A DNA stretch of 64,000 bases, from positions 620,001 through 684,000 of the forward strand of contig AP026155.1 in assembly GCA_030295235.1 (NCBI GenBank). Direction: 5' to 3'. The stretch's first letter is position 1. The number at the start of each line of letters is the position of its first letter. The notes under the pieces are model-generated. The model saw only the letters and a list, made by a program, of their open reading frames with translations. It did no database searches and had not been told where the DNA came from. Position numbers and translations under genes: made by a program. Origin of the DNA: Fistulifera solaris. Its lineage: Eukaryota; Bacillariophyta; Bacillariophyceae; Naviculales; Stauroneidaceae. Of the stretch, positions 1 to 11,100 are shown in pieces.

Positions 1-397
1 CCTCCGGCTCCAAAACCACCACCGGCCGAGCCAAATCCACCCGCGTTCGGATCTATCCCCCGCTCCATCATTTCGAGTCCTTGTTTACCGTATTGATCGT
101 ACACTTTGCGCTTGTCGTCATCCGATAAGATCGAATAGGCTTCACTGACTTTGACAAATATTTCTTCGGCTTTTTCCTTTTCGTCGTCCGGTACTTTGTC
201 GGGATGATACTTCAAAGCCAATTTGCGATACGCGGCTTTAATATCTTTCGCATTGGCCTTTTGCTGACACCTAGAATGTCGTAATAATCATCCTTTGCGG
301 AAAAGTTGGCGTGTCGGGCGGCTTTTCCGTGCGATGAGAGAAATGTCAAGAAAAGGAGAAGCCAAAACAGTCGTAAAGATTGTTGTTGCAATTTCAT
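1..397 (-). CDS. ER-type J-domain protein (Hsp40), 3' part outside window
   Basis: Co-chaperone that would stimulate an Hsp70 ATPase, probably in the ER lumen. The chosen start (ATG at 395-397) gives a hydrophobic signal peptide ([13 protein letters not shown]), followed by the J-domain opening [11 protein letters not shown] and, in the next frame, helix II and the HPD motif ([11 protein letters not shown]). A Gly-rich stretch ([14 protein letters not shown]) runs off the window edge, so the C-terminus is unknown. The reading frame breaks inside the J domain at a run of four T (259-262). One more base would give a canonical [11 protein letters not shown] helix, so this is most likely a consensus error. 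The family is clear; the subtype (DNAJB9/B11-like or other) cannot be set from this fragment. Confidence 0.85.
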
Positions 398-917
398 AAT
401 GACAGGAACAAAACGAGAGCGGGTGTATGATCCAGATTCAATCAATAGAATGCGAACGAATTGTAGGATTGTGTCTTCTTTTCTAACAAACTGTTGTTAT
501 CGTTGTTGCATGCAAAATGTGTTCTTTGGTTGACGCGATGCGATGCGAAAGAGCCGAAAACGCAAAAGAAAAAGGCGCGACCGAAGGCTCTCTCATCGGA
601 AGCAAATGACGCGAAGTACACTCAATCGGATACTTCAAAGGACAGAAGACACAATAAGTCCATCATTGTGGGAAATGACACGTGGAACCGAAAACCATCA
701 ATATCGGATCGGTACCGAAGAGATTTTCGCAAAACCACGATTAAAAAAAATTAAGCGACGAGAGATGATGAAGATGAGCGACAGAAATCTTTGCACAAAT
801 CTCTTCCGAGCAAGTTACCCGTGTTCTTTCATTTCGATCTTTCGTTGGTCGTAAACGAGAGCACAGCTGCCTTGATTTCAATCTCTTTATTTGCTCAACC
901 ATTCTTTTGCAAGAAAC
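398..917. other. Intergenic, divergent promoter region
   Basis: This stretch lies between the divergent J-protein and LITAF genes. The open frames across it are Lys/Arg-rich, overlap one another and resemble no family. I see no RNA gene or repeat, and presume it holds the two promoters. Confidence 0.5.
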
Positions 918-1613
918 ATGACTGTCAAAGGTAGGTTTATCGTCGTCGCTGTATGCGTAGTGTTTGAAATCACTCACGATGAGACCTCGTAACTCGCAAC
1001 AACAACAACACACACACACACACATTCTAGACGAACCAACCGACAAAAAAAACCGATGTAGAGGAACCCGATATTCCATTCGCCGAGGCATTGTCTGTAC
1101 CGCCGCAGAATAACCCAGTCGTCCAAGCAGCACCCTTGGCACCGACAGCACCGACGCAGAGTACTACGTCGACAGCAGTGCCCACGGGGGCGGCTCCGTC
1201 GGGTGGGACGACGTATCATCTTCCCAACTTGGGACGTCAACCCAAATCGCTCAAGTGTCCGAGCTGTCAGCAAGATATGCAAACGGATGTTACGAACCAA
1301 GTTGACGCCTTTACGTTGTGTTTTGCGTCATCATCTTCCTCTTGTTCTGGCCTCTCTTCTGGTTGGTACGTTGGATCGGGCGTCTCATTTCTTTTCTTTG
1401 GCGTTGTCATTCTGTCTCACGCATCATTCTTGTCACATACTTTGTATACAGCCCTTTGTTCTTCCTCCTTGCAAAGCAGCAGTTCACGTCTGTCCCAAGT
1501 GCCGCAAGCAATTGGGAAAGACCCCTACTGCTGTGGCTAAGTACCTGGTAGTAGAGTGTGTCGAAAGAGCCTCAAATATAGTGGTGTATAAGAGTCTATA
1601 TTATTCAAATTGA
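918..1613 (+). CDS. LITAF-domain membrane-associated zinc protein
   Basis: Three exons: 918-930, 1031-1365 and 1452-1613, with GT-AG introns at 931-1030 and 1366-1451. The product is about 169 residues: a Pro/Ala/Thr-rich N-terminus, then the LITAF fold. That fold is a first zinc knuckle (CPSCQQDM), a hydrophobic membrane-dipping segment (FCVIIFLLFWPLFWL) and a second knuckle (HVCPKCRKQLG). LITAF proteins sit on the cytosolic face of endosomes and lysosomes and take part in membrane traffic. The frame is broken twice, in the eight-A run at 1045-1052 (one base too many) and the T run at 1321-1324 (one too few). Allowing for both, the spliced length is a multiple of three. The tail after GKTPTAVAK is longer than usual and contains a TACCTGGTA motif. 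Confidence 0.8.
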
Positions 1614-2274
1614 TCTTGAATTCCGTGCACCTACTTTTTATAAAATTTCCGTGTGACGGACGAGTTGGCCATTCCGTAAAAGCACACGTTGCGGTGTGTC
1701 CCAAATACACTCTTGTTTCATCTATTCTCGTGTTTGGCAAATGGGAGTCGGATACAAAGTAGTGTTTCCAATCGTCCATCCCTGTGATAATAATTTCATT
1801 GCATTTATTTTCTCTGGAAATTTATCATTTGCATCATCGTCCCTCCAATGGTCTCTCCCTAATTTCCGGCCACATGATCAGGTAACAGGTGTCACTGGAC
1901 TTTTTCCAATTATGCAAATAGCAATGGAGAATGGAGTACTACGTACCTGGTAACGGCGAACGCCTGTGACTATAGCGGTTTACAGTGTTTGGTCACCGAA
2001 ACGGTAGTCGCTCGTCCAATTTCCAATTTTCACTTGTACACTGTAAAAGTACAGTACATTGATCGAGGGTCTATCCTGCATAGCGTAGGATTTATCTCAA
2101 TACTACGTACTATCAAGGCTACTAACAAAACGACGCGATGCGATGATTCGCCGAGCGGTTCTTCTTCGAGGTATGCATTGTTCTTGCACCTGGTACCTTG
2201 TTATAATTGTTCTTTCCTTGTTGCGATTCCTTTCATATTAATTGTTATTCTTCTATGCGGAAATTCTCTAAGCA
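1614..2274. other. Intergenic, promoter of the following gene
   Basis: No convincing gene. It contains a TACCTGGTA motif at 1944-1952. A possible small first exon for the next gene lies at 2143-2170 (ATGATTCGC...), followed by a GT-AG intron 2171-2272. This would join in frame and add ten residues, but I cannot confirm it. Confidence 0.4.
1944..1952. promoter_or_regulatory. TACCTGGTA motif
   Basis: Intergenic copy of the 9-mer, about 320 bp upstream of the gene at 2275. Confidence 0.35.
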
Positions 2275-2742
2275 ATGACTTGGAGCTTTGAGGAACCGAA
2301 CGCGTTTCATGGCGAGGAGATGAATCATCATCCTAACAACCAAGATAACGATGACATCGAAGCAAATCAACACAACAACAATGCGATACAAAACGATGAC
2401 ATTCAATTGTCACTTGCTAGTCGTACAACGAAAGGACATATTTCTTACGCAATTCCTTTGACTCGTCGAAATGTAACACGGATACCGAATGCCATACCGA
2501 TTCGATGGAATCAACATGATCCTCCAGCAGCAGAACCCGAAAAACCGATTCCTTTGCCCAAGATTGCCACCCCGATGTGTGTGACGGGGTCATTGGTTGT
2601 CACTTTCTTGGCCTGGTCCTTAATGGCTGCAGCGACCTTTGCATACGGATATGTTTTGTGGCATTCAGTTTTGTTCTTCTTTAAAGAAGGGGTCTTCTAC
2701 GAGATGGTTGAAAACAACAAGACAGAAATTGTTGTAAATTGA
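2275..2742 (+). CDS. Single-pass membrane protein, unknown function
   Basis: A 155-residue open frame, intact. The N-terminal half is polar and rich in Asn, Asp and His. The C-terminal third carries a long hydrophobic stretch (about residues 102-138, including VTGSLVVTFLAWSLMAAATF) and ends in a short polar tail. I do not recognise a family. The extent of the frame, a plausible ATG and a promoter motif about 320 bp upstream favour a real gene. An extra upstream exon is possible (see 1614-2274). It may be an organelle or endomembrane protein, but no targeting signal is evident. Confidence 0.5.
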   Translation: MTWSFEEPNAFHGEEMNHHPNNQDNDDIEANQHNNNAIQNDDIQLSLASRTTKGHISYAIPLTRRNVTRIPNAIPIRWNQHDPPAAEPEKPIPLPKIATPMCVTGSLVVTFLAWSLMAAATFAYGYVLWHSVLFFFKEGVFYEMVENNKTEIVVN

Positions 2743-2992
2743 TAAAAGTCCGTAACGAACGTTTGGACGCAAACGCGAATGTATGCTGCGCGGAACTAAA
2801 AAAGACTAATTAGAGACACAAGTCGTGGTTGTTGGATCGAATGATGTTTCAACCTATCCTTCTTGGCGGCTCCGTTTTGATCATACCCGCCGCTTTAAGG
2901 TGGGTGTGTCGCACACGCAAAAGATGCATTTGATGATGCTTCCATTTTAATATTGTACTGGATAAACATGATGTGTCGCAGATACGTAATAC

Positions 2993-3604
2993 TTAATATT
3001 CCGCCAAGGAATCCAGTTTGGCCTTCCATTCCTCGACTCCCCATGTACTTTCCGTGTCGAGAACCAGCTTGCCGTTGATAACATGTTTGGGGGTGCCAAA
3101 AACGCCATAGCCCAAAGCAATCTTGTGTTCGGCGTACGCGGGTTTGATGACGTTCTCCCAATCGTCCATGCGTCTGATAAAATCATCATATGAGAGCTTA
3201 TTGTCAGCATGAACACTTGTATTATTATTATTATCATCATCATCATCATCCAAAAGACCCGCCTGTTGTGCAATATTCGCAAACGCCCGTTTGATTTCAC
3301 TCTTGGTCGGATCCGGCAAGGCAGCATTCGTGTACTCGTGCTGATGTTCAAAGCACGCATCAATGAATTGCATTTTGGCGTCAGGTCCTTTTTCTTGCCC
3401 CAACAAGTAGGCCGCACACTGACCCGGAAAAGCCTGTGCATGAAAGGCCAAACTCGTCAAATGAATTTGAAAGTCGTATTTCTCACGAAACGCGTTCGCT
3501 AGAACGTGGCGATGCTAGTGCCAATGTTGGCGCGCGTAAGGACACTGCAAATCCCAGAAAATGTGCCAAGTAATCAACGAGGAACGCATCTTCTTGGCTG
3601 ACAT
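2993..3604 (-). CDS. DsbA-like thioredoxin-fold protein with an in-frame stop
   Basis: About 203 residues. The sequence opens with a thioredoxin-like strand and a possible redox site (WHIFWDLQCPYAR, with a single Cys), then the helical insert and the DsbA-type C-terminal part containing the cis-Pro loop (YGVFGTPKHVINGKLV). The start at 3602-3604 (MSAKKMRSS) is chosen because homology begins there; an AG just upstream at 3622 could alternatively be a splice acceptor. A TAG codon interrupts the otherwise continuous frame at 3515-3517, right after CPYARQHWH. The reading on both sides is conserved in style (LANAFREKYDFQIHLTSLAFHAQAF-like), so this is a recent nonsense change or a sequence error. 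A D/N-rich trinucleotide tract (about 3220-3250) encodes a variable loop. Confidence 0.65.
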
Positions 3605-4049
3605 ATACAAAGGTGATTGCTCCTGAAAGAGTCAAATTGAAAGAAATGATGTCATGCCACCTCTCGAAATGGAAGTTCTTTTATCTTTTGTTTTTTAATG
3701 ATGAGAACCCGTACGAGCTAGTATCATCGTAAAAAATAAAATCGGAACATTTTTTGCTCGTGACTGGCGAAGCCAAAAAAATTGAGTCCTAAAATAAATC
3801 CTCATCGCACGAGTCAAACAGGCCAGTCGGGTGCTCGCATCGGTTTCCAAATGCAATGATAGTACCGTACCGATGAACTAAGGAGGAGAAAAGAAATCTA
3901 GACTATCTAGATAGTTGTGTTCAATTTGTAGTAACTTTACTCACAGTTTCTTCTCTGGCGAAAAAACAAGCCGACGTCTCGGATCGATAACAGAATCGCC
4001 TTTTCTTACAACTGAATAGAATTGACAATCCGGTATCGTTGGCCTTGTT
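3605..4049. other. Intergenic between two minus-strand genes
   Basis: AT-rich, with no supported coding exon. An acceptor-like ...CTTTCAG lies on the minus strand at 3622, next to the DsbA-like gene, so a short 5' exon for that gene cannot be excluded. Confidence 0.4.
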
Positions 4050-4777
4050 TTAGACGCCCGTGCGTTTGTCGACGACGATAAGATGATATCCGAACTGTCT
4101 CCAATGATGATGGATCAAGACAAAATTGACAAACAAGCCAAAGTCCGCAAATCAAAGAACAGTACGGATGTAAGAAATTGCTGACCAATCCTGCATGCGA
4201 CAACCAACCGCCGTATACGCACTGTCACTGGCAATCACGCACCTTGGTTTGTACCGGACCCACCACTTCCCCTAAGGATGTTTGCGGATCAAAGATCACG
4301 GCATCGAATTCTGGTACCATTCGTCCCGGAGGGAAAACTACCCAACGAACCACCTTGCGATGACGAAGGACACGTCGAAAATTGACGAGCCGCGTCGGTG
4401 AATTTCAGTGTCCCTTGTTGAAGCTGATCCATGATCATATCCACGTCCTCGGGTGATTTGACGAGAATATGTCGTGCGGTGGCTTTGATGCCCTCGGGTG
4501 GCGCCGTGTACTACCCGCCATCATGAGAAAAAAGGAAAATCGATAATGCGTGAGCTTGTTCGACGGAAAAGAGTACTTGCGAATAAATAATGAAAAATCA
4601 CAAGCGAAAAGGAATTACCTTTTCATTCGCAAAGGCGTTCTTCAACAAGTTGTCAAAAAATCCCATTTGCAACGTGGCCGACGATCGCGTGGTTGTAGCA
4701 TGACTTGGTATAAACGCCACTGCATGTCTCTGTAGCAGAGAAAGTATAAATATGGATAAGTAATGAAGTAAAGTCAT
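4050..4777 (-). CDS. Plastid-targeted parvulin-type peptidyl-prolyl isomerase
   Basis: Three exons on the minus strand: 4619-4777, 4243-4510 and 4050-4094, all with GT-AG introns in phase 0. The product of about 156 residues begins with a signal peptide (MTLLHYLSIFILSLLQRH) and an AVAFIPS motif, typical of diatom plastid import. The parvulin (rotamase) domain follows: ATARHILVK at its start, then FTDAARQFSTCPSS, QGGSLGSF, and the closing FGYHLIVVDKRTGV. Parvulins catalyse cis-trans isomerisation of prolyl bonds and aid folding. One surplus base in the GGG at 4331-4333 breaks the frame between GSLGSF and the conserved P-G-R-M-V-P-E-F. Removing it makes the spliced length exactly 471 nt. A dyad repeat sits about 80 bp upstream of the start. 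Confidence 0.85.
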
Positions 4778-4858
4778 GTTGGTTGATAAAATGACACTCA
4801 ATAACAACGCAAATCAATACTTTGTACGGAGTAATAAAGAGGAGCTCATCCTTCTTCG

Positions 4859-4880
4859 CGACTGAAAATTCATGCAGTCG
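4859..4880. repeat. CGACTG...CAGTCG dyad, copy a
   Basis: Perfect 6-bp arms (CGACTG / CAGTCG) around a 10-base loop. The bases that follow (CACTT..., then TATAGTAAATC) resemble those after the copy at 50498. It lies about 80 bp upstream of the parvulin start codon. Confidence 0.5.
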
Positions 4881-5443
4881 TGTCGAGTTTCCGCCAACAC
4901 TTAGTGCTTATAGTAAATCGGAAATGGAAGAAAAAATAATAACCGAACTGTGGTACAGAGAGAACGGGTGTGACTATGTAACGATTAATTTTACTTAAAG
5001 ACTGGGTACCGATGCGCATGAGTGAGAGACGAGCTAGGATGGTCATGAGTCAATTTAAACTCCGTGTAGGAATTTCATGTTGTTGTGTCATCGGGAGCTT
5101 CAGGAAACGGAGCTTCTGAGAACCGGAAGCCGAAGAAAAATGCAAATGAACGTCAAATTTGCATTCTGACTTGAGGAAATTAGGAATTAGGAATAAATAT
5201 CAGTATAGTACAAAATATCTGTAGACACGGGAACGCACCTCTGCTTGGACATTTCTCTACGGGGGCCTACGTGAGTGTGCACTTTTTCCCGCACCTTGCT
5301 GAAGAGCTCCCTAAAAAGAATCTTCAAAATTTAATACTTTAAAAAAAAGCTTCAAGGCAAACTCCCTACGTCGCCGGATGTCAAAGACAATTGAAATCCA
5401 GCATTATTATTTGTTCCATTATAGGGCTTTGCTTCGTTTTCAT

Positions 5444-5458
5444 GACTGAAAGTCAGTC
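5444..5458. repeat. GACTGA-AAG-TCAGTC dyad, copy b
   Basis: Perfect 6-bp arms with a 3-base loop, preceded by CAT as in other copies. This is the most divergent member because its loop is shorter. Confidence 0.4.
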
Positions 5459-5657
5459 TTGAGAAAGTGTAGCGACGTCGATTGATGATACGACACTTGT
5501 TCGGTTTTTATCTATTATTCCCAAATCGCATTCTTAGAAAAAACGTGATATTAATGTCGTATAAGATAAAAGTGAACGCGGATCTATTTCTCGTCCGCTC
5601 TCGCTCGTCTTACAAACGCGACGATGAAAAAGTAGAAAAGGCGGCCCTTCACGTCAC

Positions 5658-5666
5658 TACCTGGTA
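5658..5666. promoter_or_regulatory. TACCTGGTA motif
   Basis: Near-palindromic 9-mer, 222 bp upstream of the cupin gene start. Confidence 0.35.
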
Positions 5667-5887
5667 CAGTATGTTTATTTAATTGCTCGCTTATATTTAT
5701 TTTGTGCTTTCACACATCGAAAAACAACGATCAAGAGTTGTGACCGGGAATACATCAACTTCGATTTGCAGCAAAATGTCTATTTTCTCATTTTCACAAA
5801 CTCGTAGCCACAGCGAACGACGTTGTCAGCATTCTATAAAGAGAAACAACAACGTTATAACAACGCCCCTCCTTCTCTTTCGCTAGT

Positions 5888-7153
5888 ATGAATTCATCGA
5901 TCCATAATCGCTCTCCTCGACTCCTCTTGTCGAAACGACGCTCCTCCTCTTTGTCGCAAATCGATTCAAAAAGTGTTATCTTTGCCGGATTTGCTCTTTT
6001 TGCGACGGGTTTGTTTGCCATGACGTCTCTGGTATTGCATCGACACCTTTCATCGAGTCCTCTTTCTTCTTCGACATTACTACTACGCCGAAATCATTTT
6101 TCTTTGTCTCATTCCTCAAGCTTATTCACAACTACGTTACCAGCACACTATAGCATGAGACCGCCGGATGTTGTACCGTACGATATTTATCATTGCCCCG
6201 ATATACCACCACCCAATTATCCCTACGAATGGAATGCACTACAAGTTCTCGATCACTGGCCGATTGATGATACGGATGTGCCTGTATCGTGGCATCAAGG
6301 ATTGTGTGTTTGGGATGCTCGCGTCCACATCCAACAAATTGAAACGTACTTGCAGGCGGAAGTACCGTTTGTGTTGCAGCATCATCCCGAGGTCATGGCG
6401 ACTGCGCAACGATGGTCGACACCGGGGTATTTGCATTCGTTATTTGTTCACAAAAAACAAACCACGGAACACAGTATTAACAATCAGTTTCTATTTTGGA
6501 GACCCTTGTCGTTCATGACGCGTCAAATTCCAAACTCAAAATCCACGATTGATCACGTCGATATGACATTTGCTGAATGGTACGACAAAGCACAAGCCTT
6601 GCAACTTGCTTCCGAACCACAAGCGACGCAAGAACATTGGTATTTTCGCATTAATGGGATCCAACGGATGCAGGAAAATCTGTTTTTGTATGACGAATTA
6701 CCGTATTTTAAACCCCAAAAGTCCTGGTTTATGGTAGAACCGGAACAAGAACGGGGCATCAATTGTCGATTCGGTATGAAAGGGGCATTTGCGGCGGCGC
6801 ACTTTGATCCGACTCGAAATTGGATTACTTTGTTGGGTGGAACCCGACGCTATCTCCTAAGCAATTACACCCAATGCGCCAATTTGCAACTCTATCCCAT
6901 CGATCATCCTTCGCAACGTCATTCCATGGTCGATCGGAGTCGGCCTCGAGAATATTTAGAAGAGCATCCCTCGAGTAGTTTCGCCCAAGCGACTGTCAAT
7001 GAAGTGGTGTTACAAGCGGGAGATGCCTTGTATTTGCCGACTTCGTGGTTTCATGCTATTGTTTCCCTCGATATCAATTATCAATGCAATGCTCGGTCGG
7101 GTGTGACGCCGGAGAGTTTTCCTACTCTACGAGAATGTGGATTTGGGAATTGA
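5888..7153 (+). CDS. Membrane-anchored cupin/JmjC-like 2-oxoglutarate oxygenase
   Basis: Intact 421-residue frame. A hydrophobic segment at about residues 30-50 (SVIFAGFALFATGLFAMTSLVL) follows a basic N-terminus, which suggests a type II endomembrane protein. The C-terminal part is a cupin_8/JmjC fold. It has an HFD pair at H305/D307 (AAAHFDPTRNW), a GTRRYLL strand that would bind 2-oxoglutarate, and the distal iron ligand H389 in LPTSWFHAI. Members hydroxylate proteins, RNA or small molecules using Fe(II), O2 and 2-oxoglutarate. The metal ligands are all present, so activity is expected. The substrate cannot be told; the membrane anchor argues for a Golgi/ER role rather than a nuclear one. 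Confidence 0.8.
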   Translation: MNSSIHNRSPRLLLSKRRSSSLSQIDSKSVIFAGFALFATGLFAMTSLVLHRHLSSSPLSSSTLLLRRNHFSLSHSSSLFTTTLPAHYSMRPPDVVPYDIYHCPDIPPPNYPYEWNALQVLDHWPIDDTDVPVSWHQGLCVWDARVHIQQIETYLQAEVPFVLQHHPEVMATAQRWSTPGYLHSLFVHKKQTTEHSINNQFLFWRPLSFMTRQIPNSKSTIDHVDMTFAEWYDKAQALQLASEPQATQEHWYFRINGIQRMQENLFLYDELPYFKPQKSWFMVEPEQERGINCRFGMKGAFAAAHFDPTRNWITLLGGTRRYLLSNYTQCANLQLYPIDHPSQRHSMVDRSRPREYLEEHPSSSFAQATVNEVVLQAGDALYLPTSWFHAIVSLDINYQCNARSGVTPESFPTLRECGFGN

Positions 7154-8194
7154 GCCTAGGGAGACCTTTCTCACAGCATACAGCATGATATTGAAGAAAA
7201 GCGAGCATGGAGAAAGCATGCTAACCTAAAGGAATAATTGAATAAGTTTGACGGAAAGAATCTAAGTAACATCAAACTTTTAAAATAACACTTTTTCATT
7301 TGTACCGATCACGCTTCTTCAGTACACAAACCATTTTCTTACGGTGCGACAAACAATCACGTGATAGAGACAACTTGTCTTGTTTCTTAATTGAAAGCAC
7401 GCTTCGGAGGGCATTCGACGCGATCATTCTTCCTGCCTCCAAAGAAACGTCCTCGACGAAGCAAGCGACGCGTCGGGCACGGATCTTTTCATCGTCACAG
7501 AACCACAAGAAGGGTAAAATCTCACACCACGTCCAGTGGAAGGTGTCTTCGGCACAGACACCGCGGGCGGCGACTTTTTTTCAGTTTTCAGAAAGGAGAA
7601 ACAGAGACAGAATAAGTATTATTGAACGATTGACGACATATTTTTTTAAATCGAATTCCAGTCCAGGTCACTTACAGGCTAGAGTAAAGACAAGAAGGAA
7701 CGGCAATGCTGAATCTGCATGTTAAATGAAGTTGGTAATGGCAGCCTGTTACGCTACAACCGACGAGCTTTCTGTGTTGATTTGTTGTCGAAGCCGATGA
7801 GGCTTTCCAAATCTTTCGGACGCGCACGCGAATTTCATGCACCAGGAAACGGCGTTAAAATTCTGCCTCTTCGTAGACGCTACGTAGAATCTTGTACTGG
7901 AGGCAGAATTTTAACGTCCTTTCCAGAAGGTAAACGCAAACTCGTGTAGAAAAATGTACTGGGATTCAATGACCTCATCTCTTATGTCTTATGACTCGAA
8001 CAAGGGCTAAAAGGAAGACCCTATGCGTTTCTTTACGTGTCGGCATTCACCGTATCTCCGACTCAATTGGCAGTCCCGGGCTTTTTTCGACAGCAAAAAG
8101 AAAAAAAGATGAGCAGGATAATACAACAAAAGTATTCTGCAGAAAAGATAGCGATTGCTATTTAAAACTGATAAACAGGCGTCTACCTTTGTAA
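7154..8194. other. Intergenic with a MITE-like hairpin element
   Basis: No coding evidence; open frames here are Arg/Ser-rich and overlap each other. The one clear structure is the inverted-repeat element at 7845-7924. Confidence 0.5.
7845..7924. mobile_element. MITE-like hairpin element, copy 1
   Basis: An 80-bp element with inverted ends: GGCGTTAAAATTCTGCCT on the left and AGGCAGAATTTTAACGTC on the right, extending outward into GGAAA/TTTCC. The loop carries a smaller palindrome (CGTAG-ACG-CTACG). A nearly identical copy lies at 60830-60908, about 53 kb away, with only a few differences. The form is that of a tiny non-autonomous DNA transposon or other mobile hairpin. No coding capacity and no clear target-site duplication were seen. 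Confidence 0.65.
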
Positions 8195-11100
8195 TCACTT
8201 TCTGTCAGTTTTGCGAGCCGTTGCATGGCTGGCTTCAAGCAATCGAAAGGCAATTGATGCGACCAGTATGATCGCACTGCCAAGCCAGCTAATATACCAC
8301 TCAAATACACTCAAGAATAGAATGCTCGCTACCCACAGCACAATCTGCAAAGGTGTACCCATTTTCAAAAAGTCGGTGTACTTGTAACCTCCTGGTCCGT
8401 ATATCAACAAGTTTGTCGTGTAGCCGTATGGTGTCATAAAACTTGCGGAAGCACCAGCATGAGACTGTAGCTCATCAGCGTGCGATCAATACCAGCACTT
8501 TCAGCTGCATTCATCGCAACAGGGAAGAGCAAAGCAGCAGCAGCGTTGTTTGTCAAGACACTGCTGATCAAAAACGTCGCAAAATAGACTGCACCTAACA
8601 AACCTGCATCGCCGATTCCCATCGCTGTGCCAACGTCGACAAGGAAATTTGCAATAATGTCCGCGACACCAGAGTTCATGAGAGCTGTACCGATACCAAA
8701 TGCAGACGCGATGATCACGTAGATATCCCAGTTGACAGAGTCTCTGGCCTCCTGCTCCGACATAATTCCGATTGCCACCATGGAGAAAGAAGCAACAAGA
8801 CCACAAACAACCAACTCTGCTACTCCGGCGGAGAATACTGCCAACATCGTAACGGTGATGATAAGGGCTGGAATAAGCAACGATAGACGAGGAGGAGCCG
8901 AATCTTCAACTTCTGCTAGTAGGGCAAACGACCTGTCATGTTCGGCAGTCTTGCTGATAAACGACGGGCCAGCTTCGAGCAATAACACATCACCGGCTTG
9001 CAATTTAACTTGACCGGGATGATCGTGAACTCGTTTCCCTTCGCGGTGGACGGCGATGACGGCTGCTCCATATCGCGAGCGGAAACGCATTTCCTTGACA
9101 GTATGACCAACCAAGGCACCGTTGCGAGCCACAACAGCTTGCACTAGACGGCGATCGAATATCTTGTCCTCGATCTTTCCGACTTCTTTACTTTCGTAGG
9201 AACGCAAGCCAGGAATCTTACGCAAATCACCAACGGATGCGGCGCTTCCGCTGAACCAAAGAATATCACCCTCTTGAAGTGGGTCGTCTTTCGTGATCGC
9301 GACCATTGAGAAATTTTGGACACTGTTTCTATCGCTCTGAGACAACGCATCGTTCACGCTTGATTTGCCACCTTGTACCTTGCATACGCCACCAGGAGTT
9401 GGGCGATCAATGGTTACAAGGTATATTCCTGGAAGCCTGGTGATGGCAAGCTGATTGGCAGTCTTGCCAATAAAGCCGGATTTCTCGGCAACCGCCATGG
9501 CCGTTAAGAATTCACGTGTCTCTCCAGACTGTGGGGTCAACACCTGCAAGTCTTTCCAGGCGGCTTCGACAACGGCGGCATGTTCCACGTCCCCGTCAAC
9601 ATCTTCAGTAGCTGCAGAGTCAATCGACTTGTTCCCACGTTTAGCAGCTAGCTTTCCAAGACTTAACGCCGAGCCGGATTTTGAAACAGCTTTCTCCTCG
9701 AGATAGAAGTCAGCCGGTGGGTCGAGAAGTAGCGGCGAGCCTTCCTTAGCTTGTAGCACAAGCACATCTCCCTCTTGGAACTGATTTTCCGGATCGACAA
9801 CCAGCGCGGCTTTGTAAAGATGGTTAAAATTGATTTCAGAGGCCATCTTTCCCTCCAACCGTGAACCTCTGCGAACCTGGGCGCGCAACACACGCAGACC
9901 TCTTTGTTTCGCAACTCCCCCATCGGCAGATAGCAATGCATTCAAGACACTCCAGATTTGATCCAAATCCGGCAAGTCCTCTACTTGGATGGCCTCTGTA
10001 CGCCAGATGGAAAGTGAACGACTTCCTCGGACCGCAGCCTCCGTGTGGCGCAGCTCAAGACCAAGTTTCAGCAAACCCTTCGAAATGTCAAGCAACAGCC
10101 CCGGGCGGTCGGGAGCATCCACACCCACGACAACAATATCTCCATCCATACTGACAACAATACTCGCGGGAGCGCTCTTGCATGCCTGGATCGCCTTCTT
10201 CGTCTCCCCGAATCACATCAGTCATTCGGTGAATACTGCGCAAACGTTCTTCATCGTCAGCGTCGAGCAAAGACTCCTTCGTCGTACCAACTTGAAGACC
10301 TATCAAGTTCTTGTCAGGATTGACATCGTCTTGTTCTGTTACGGCGGTAGTGTTTTCGATCCCTCCCGGCGCGTCTTTGATTTCAGTCTCGTTCGTGACC
10401 ATCTCGAGGCCGTGCTCTTCACAAAACTCGCCAAACGATTCGACTAGGCCAGTGAAATAGAGGGTATCTCCGGCGTTCAAGACAAAATCCCTCGACACGG
10501 CACGATGCACATTCCCAGTGGTGGCACGAAGGACGCTGACCAGGTAGATACCGCCTGTGTCACGCAATCCACTGCGCTGCACCGTTCGACCTGCAGCGGG
10601 TGACCATGCCGTAACTCGGGCACCTAACAGAATGGCATCCTGATCATCCTGTTCGATCTTTCCCGGTAACAGATAGGGACTGAACAAAATGACATATGCT
10701 ATCCCCACCATGGCCACAGGCACACCGTACACACCCAAATCGAACAAACTAATGGGCACTTCATCTCCATATCGATCTTCGAGAAGACCTGTCACCACCA
10801 AGTTGGTAGAAGTACCAATCAAAGTACACGTTCCTCCAAAGATACTTCCCCACGAAAGCGGAATGAGTAATTGCTGTTTAGGAAGACCGATATTCTTGGC
10901 CCAGCGCTGAATGATCGGTAACATCACGACGACAATCGGTGTATTGTTCAAAAACGCACTCACAATCGTAATAGGAATTAAAATACGCAACTGTGCACTC
11001 GCAATGCTTTTCGGAGTCCCCAATAACTTGGCCATGTACCAGTCGAGTGCGCCTGTTTTCGAAATGCCTTCCGCTACGACAAACAGCACCATCACGGTAA

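Larger units (their letters stand above)
4778..5887. other. Intergenic with dyad repeats and a TACCTGGTA site
   Basis: No gene supported. It holds two members of the CRTGACTG...CAGTCGTG dyad family (4859-4880 and 5444-5458) and a TACCTGGTA motif at 5658-5666, about 220 bp before the cupin gene. Confidence 0.5.

Noticed and set aside
494-854. Lys/Arg-rich overlapping frames upstream of the LITAF gene
   Set aside because: They overlap one another, are biased in composition and look like noncoding promoter DNA.
1989-2291. A 100-codon frame running into the gene at 2275
   Set aside because: It overlaps the start of a better gene in another frame and holds the likely promoter or leader intron of that gene.
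3515-3517. Reading the TAG as a recoded codon
   Set aside because: Selenocysteine uses TGA, and diatom nuclear genes use TAG as an ordinary stop; there is no sign of recoding elsewhere.
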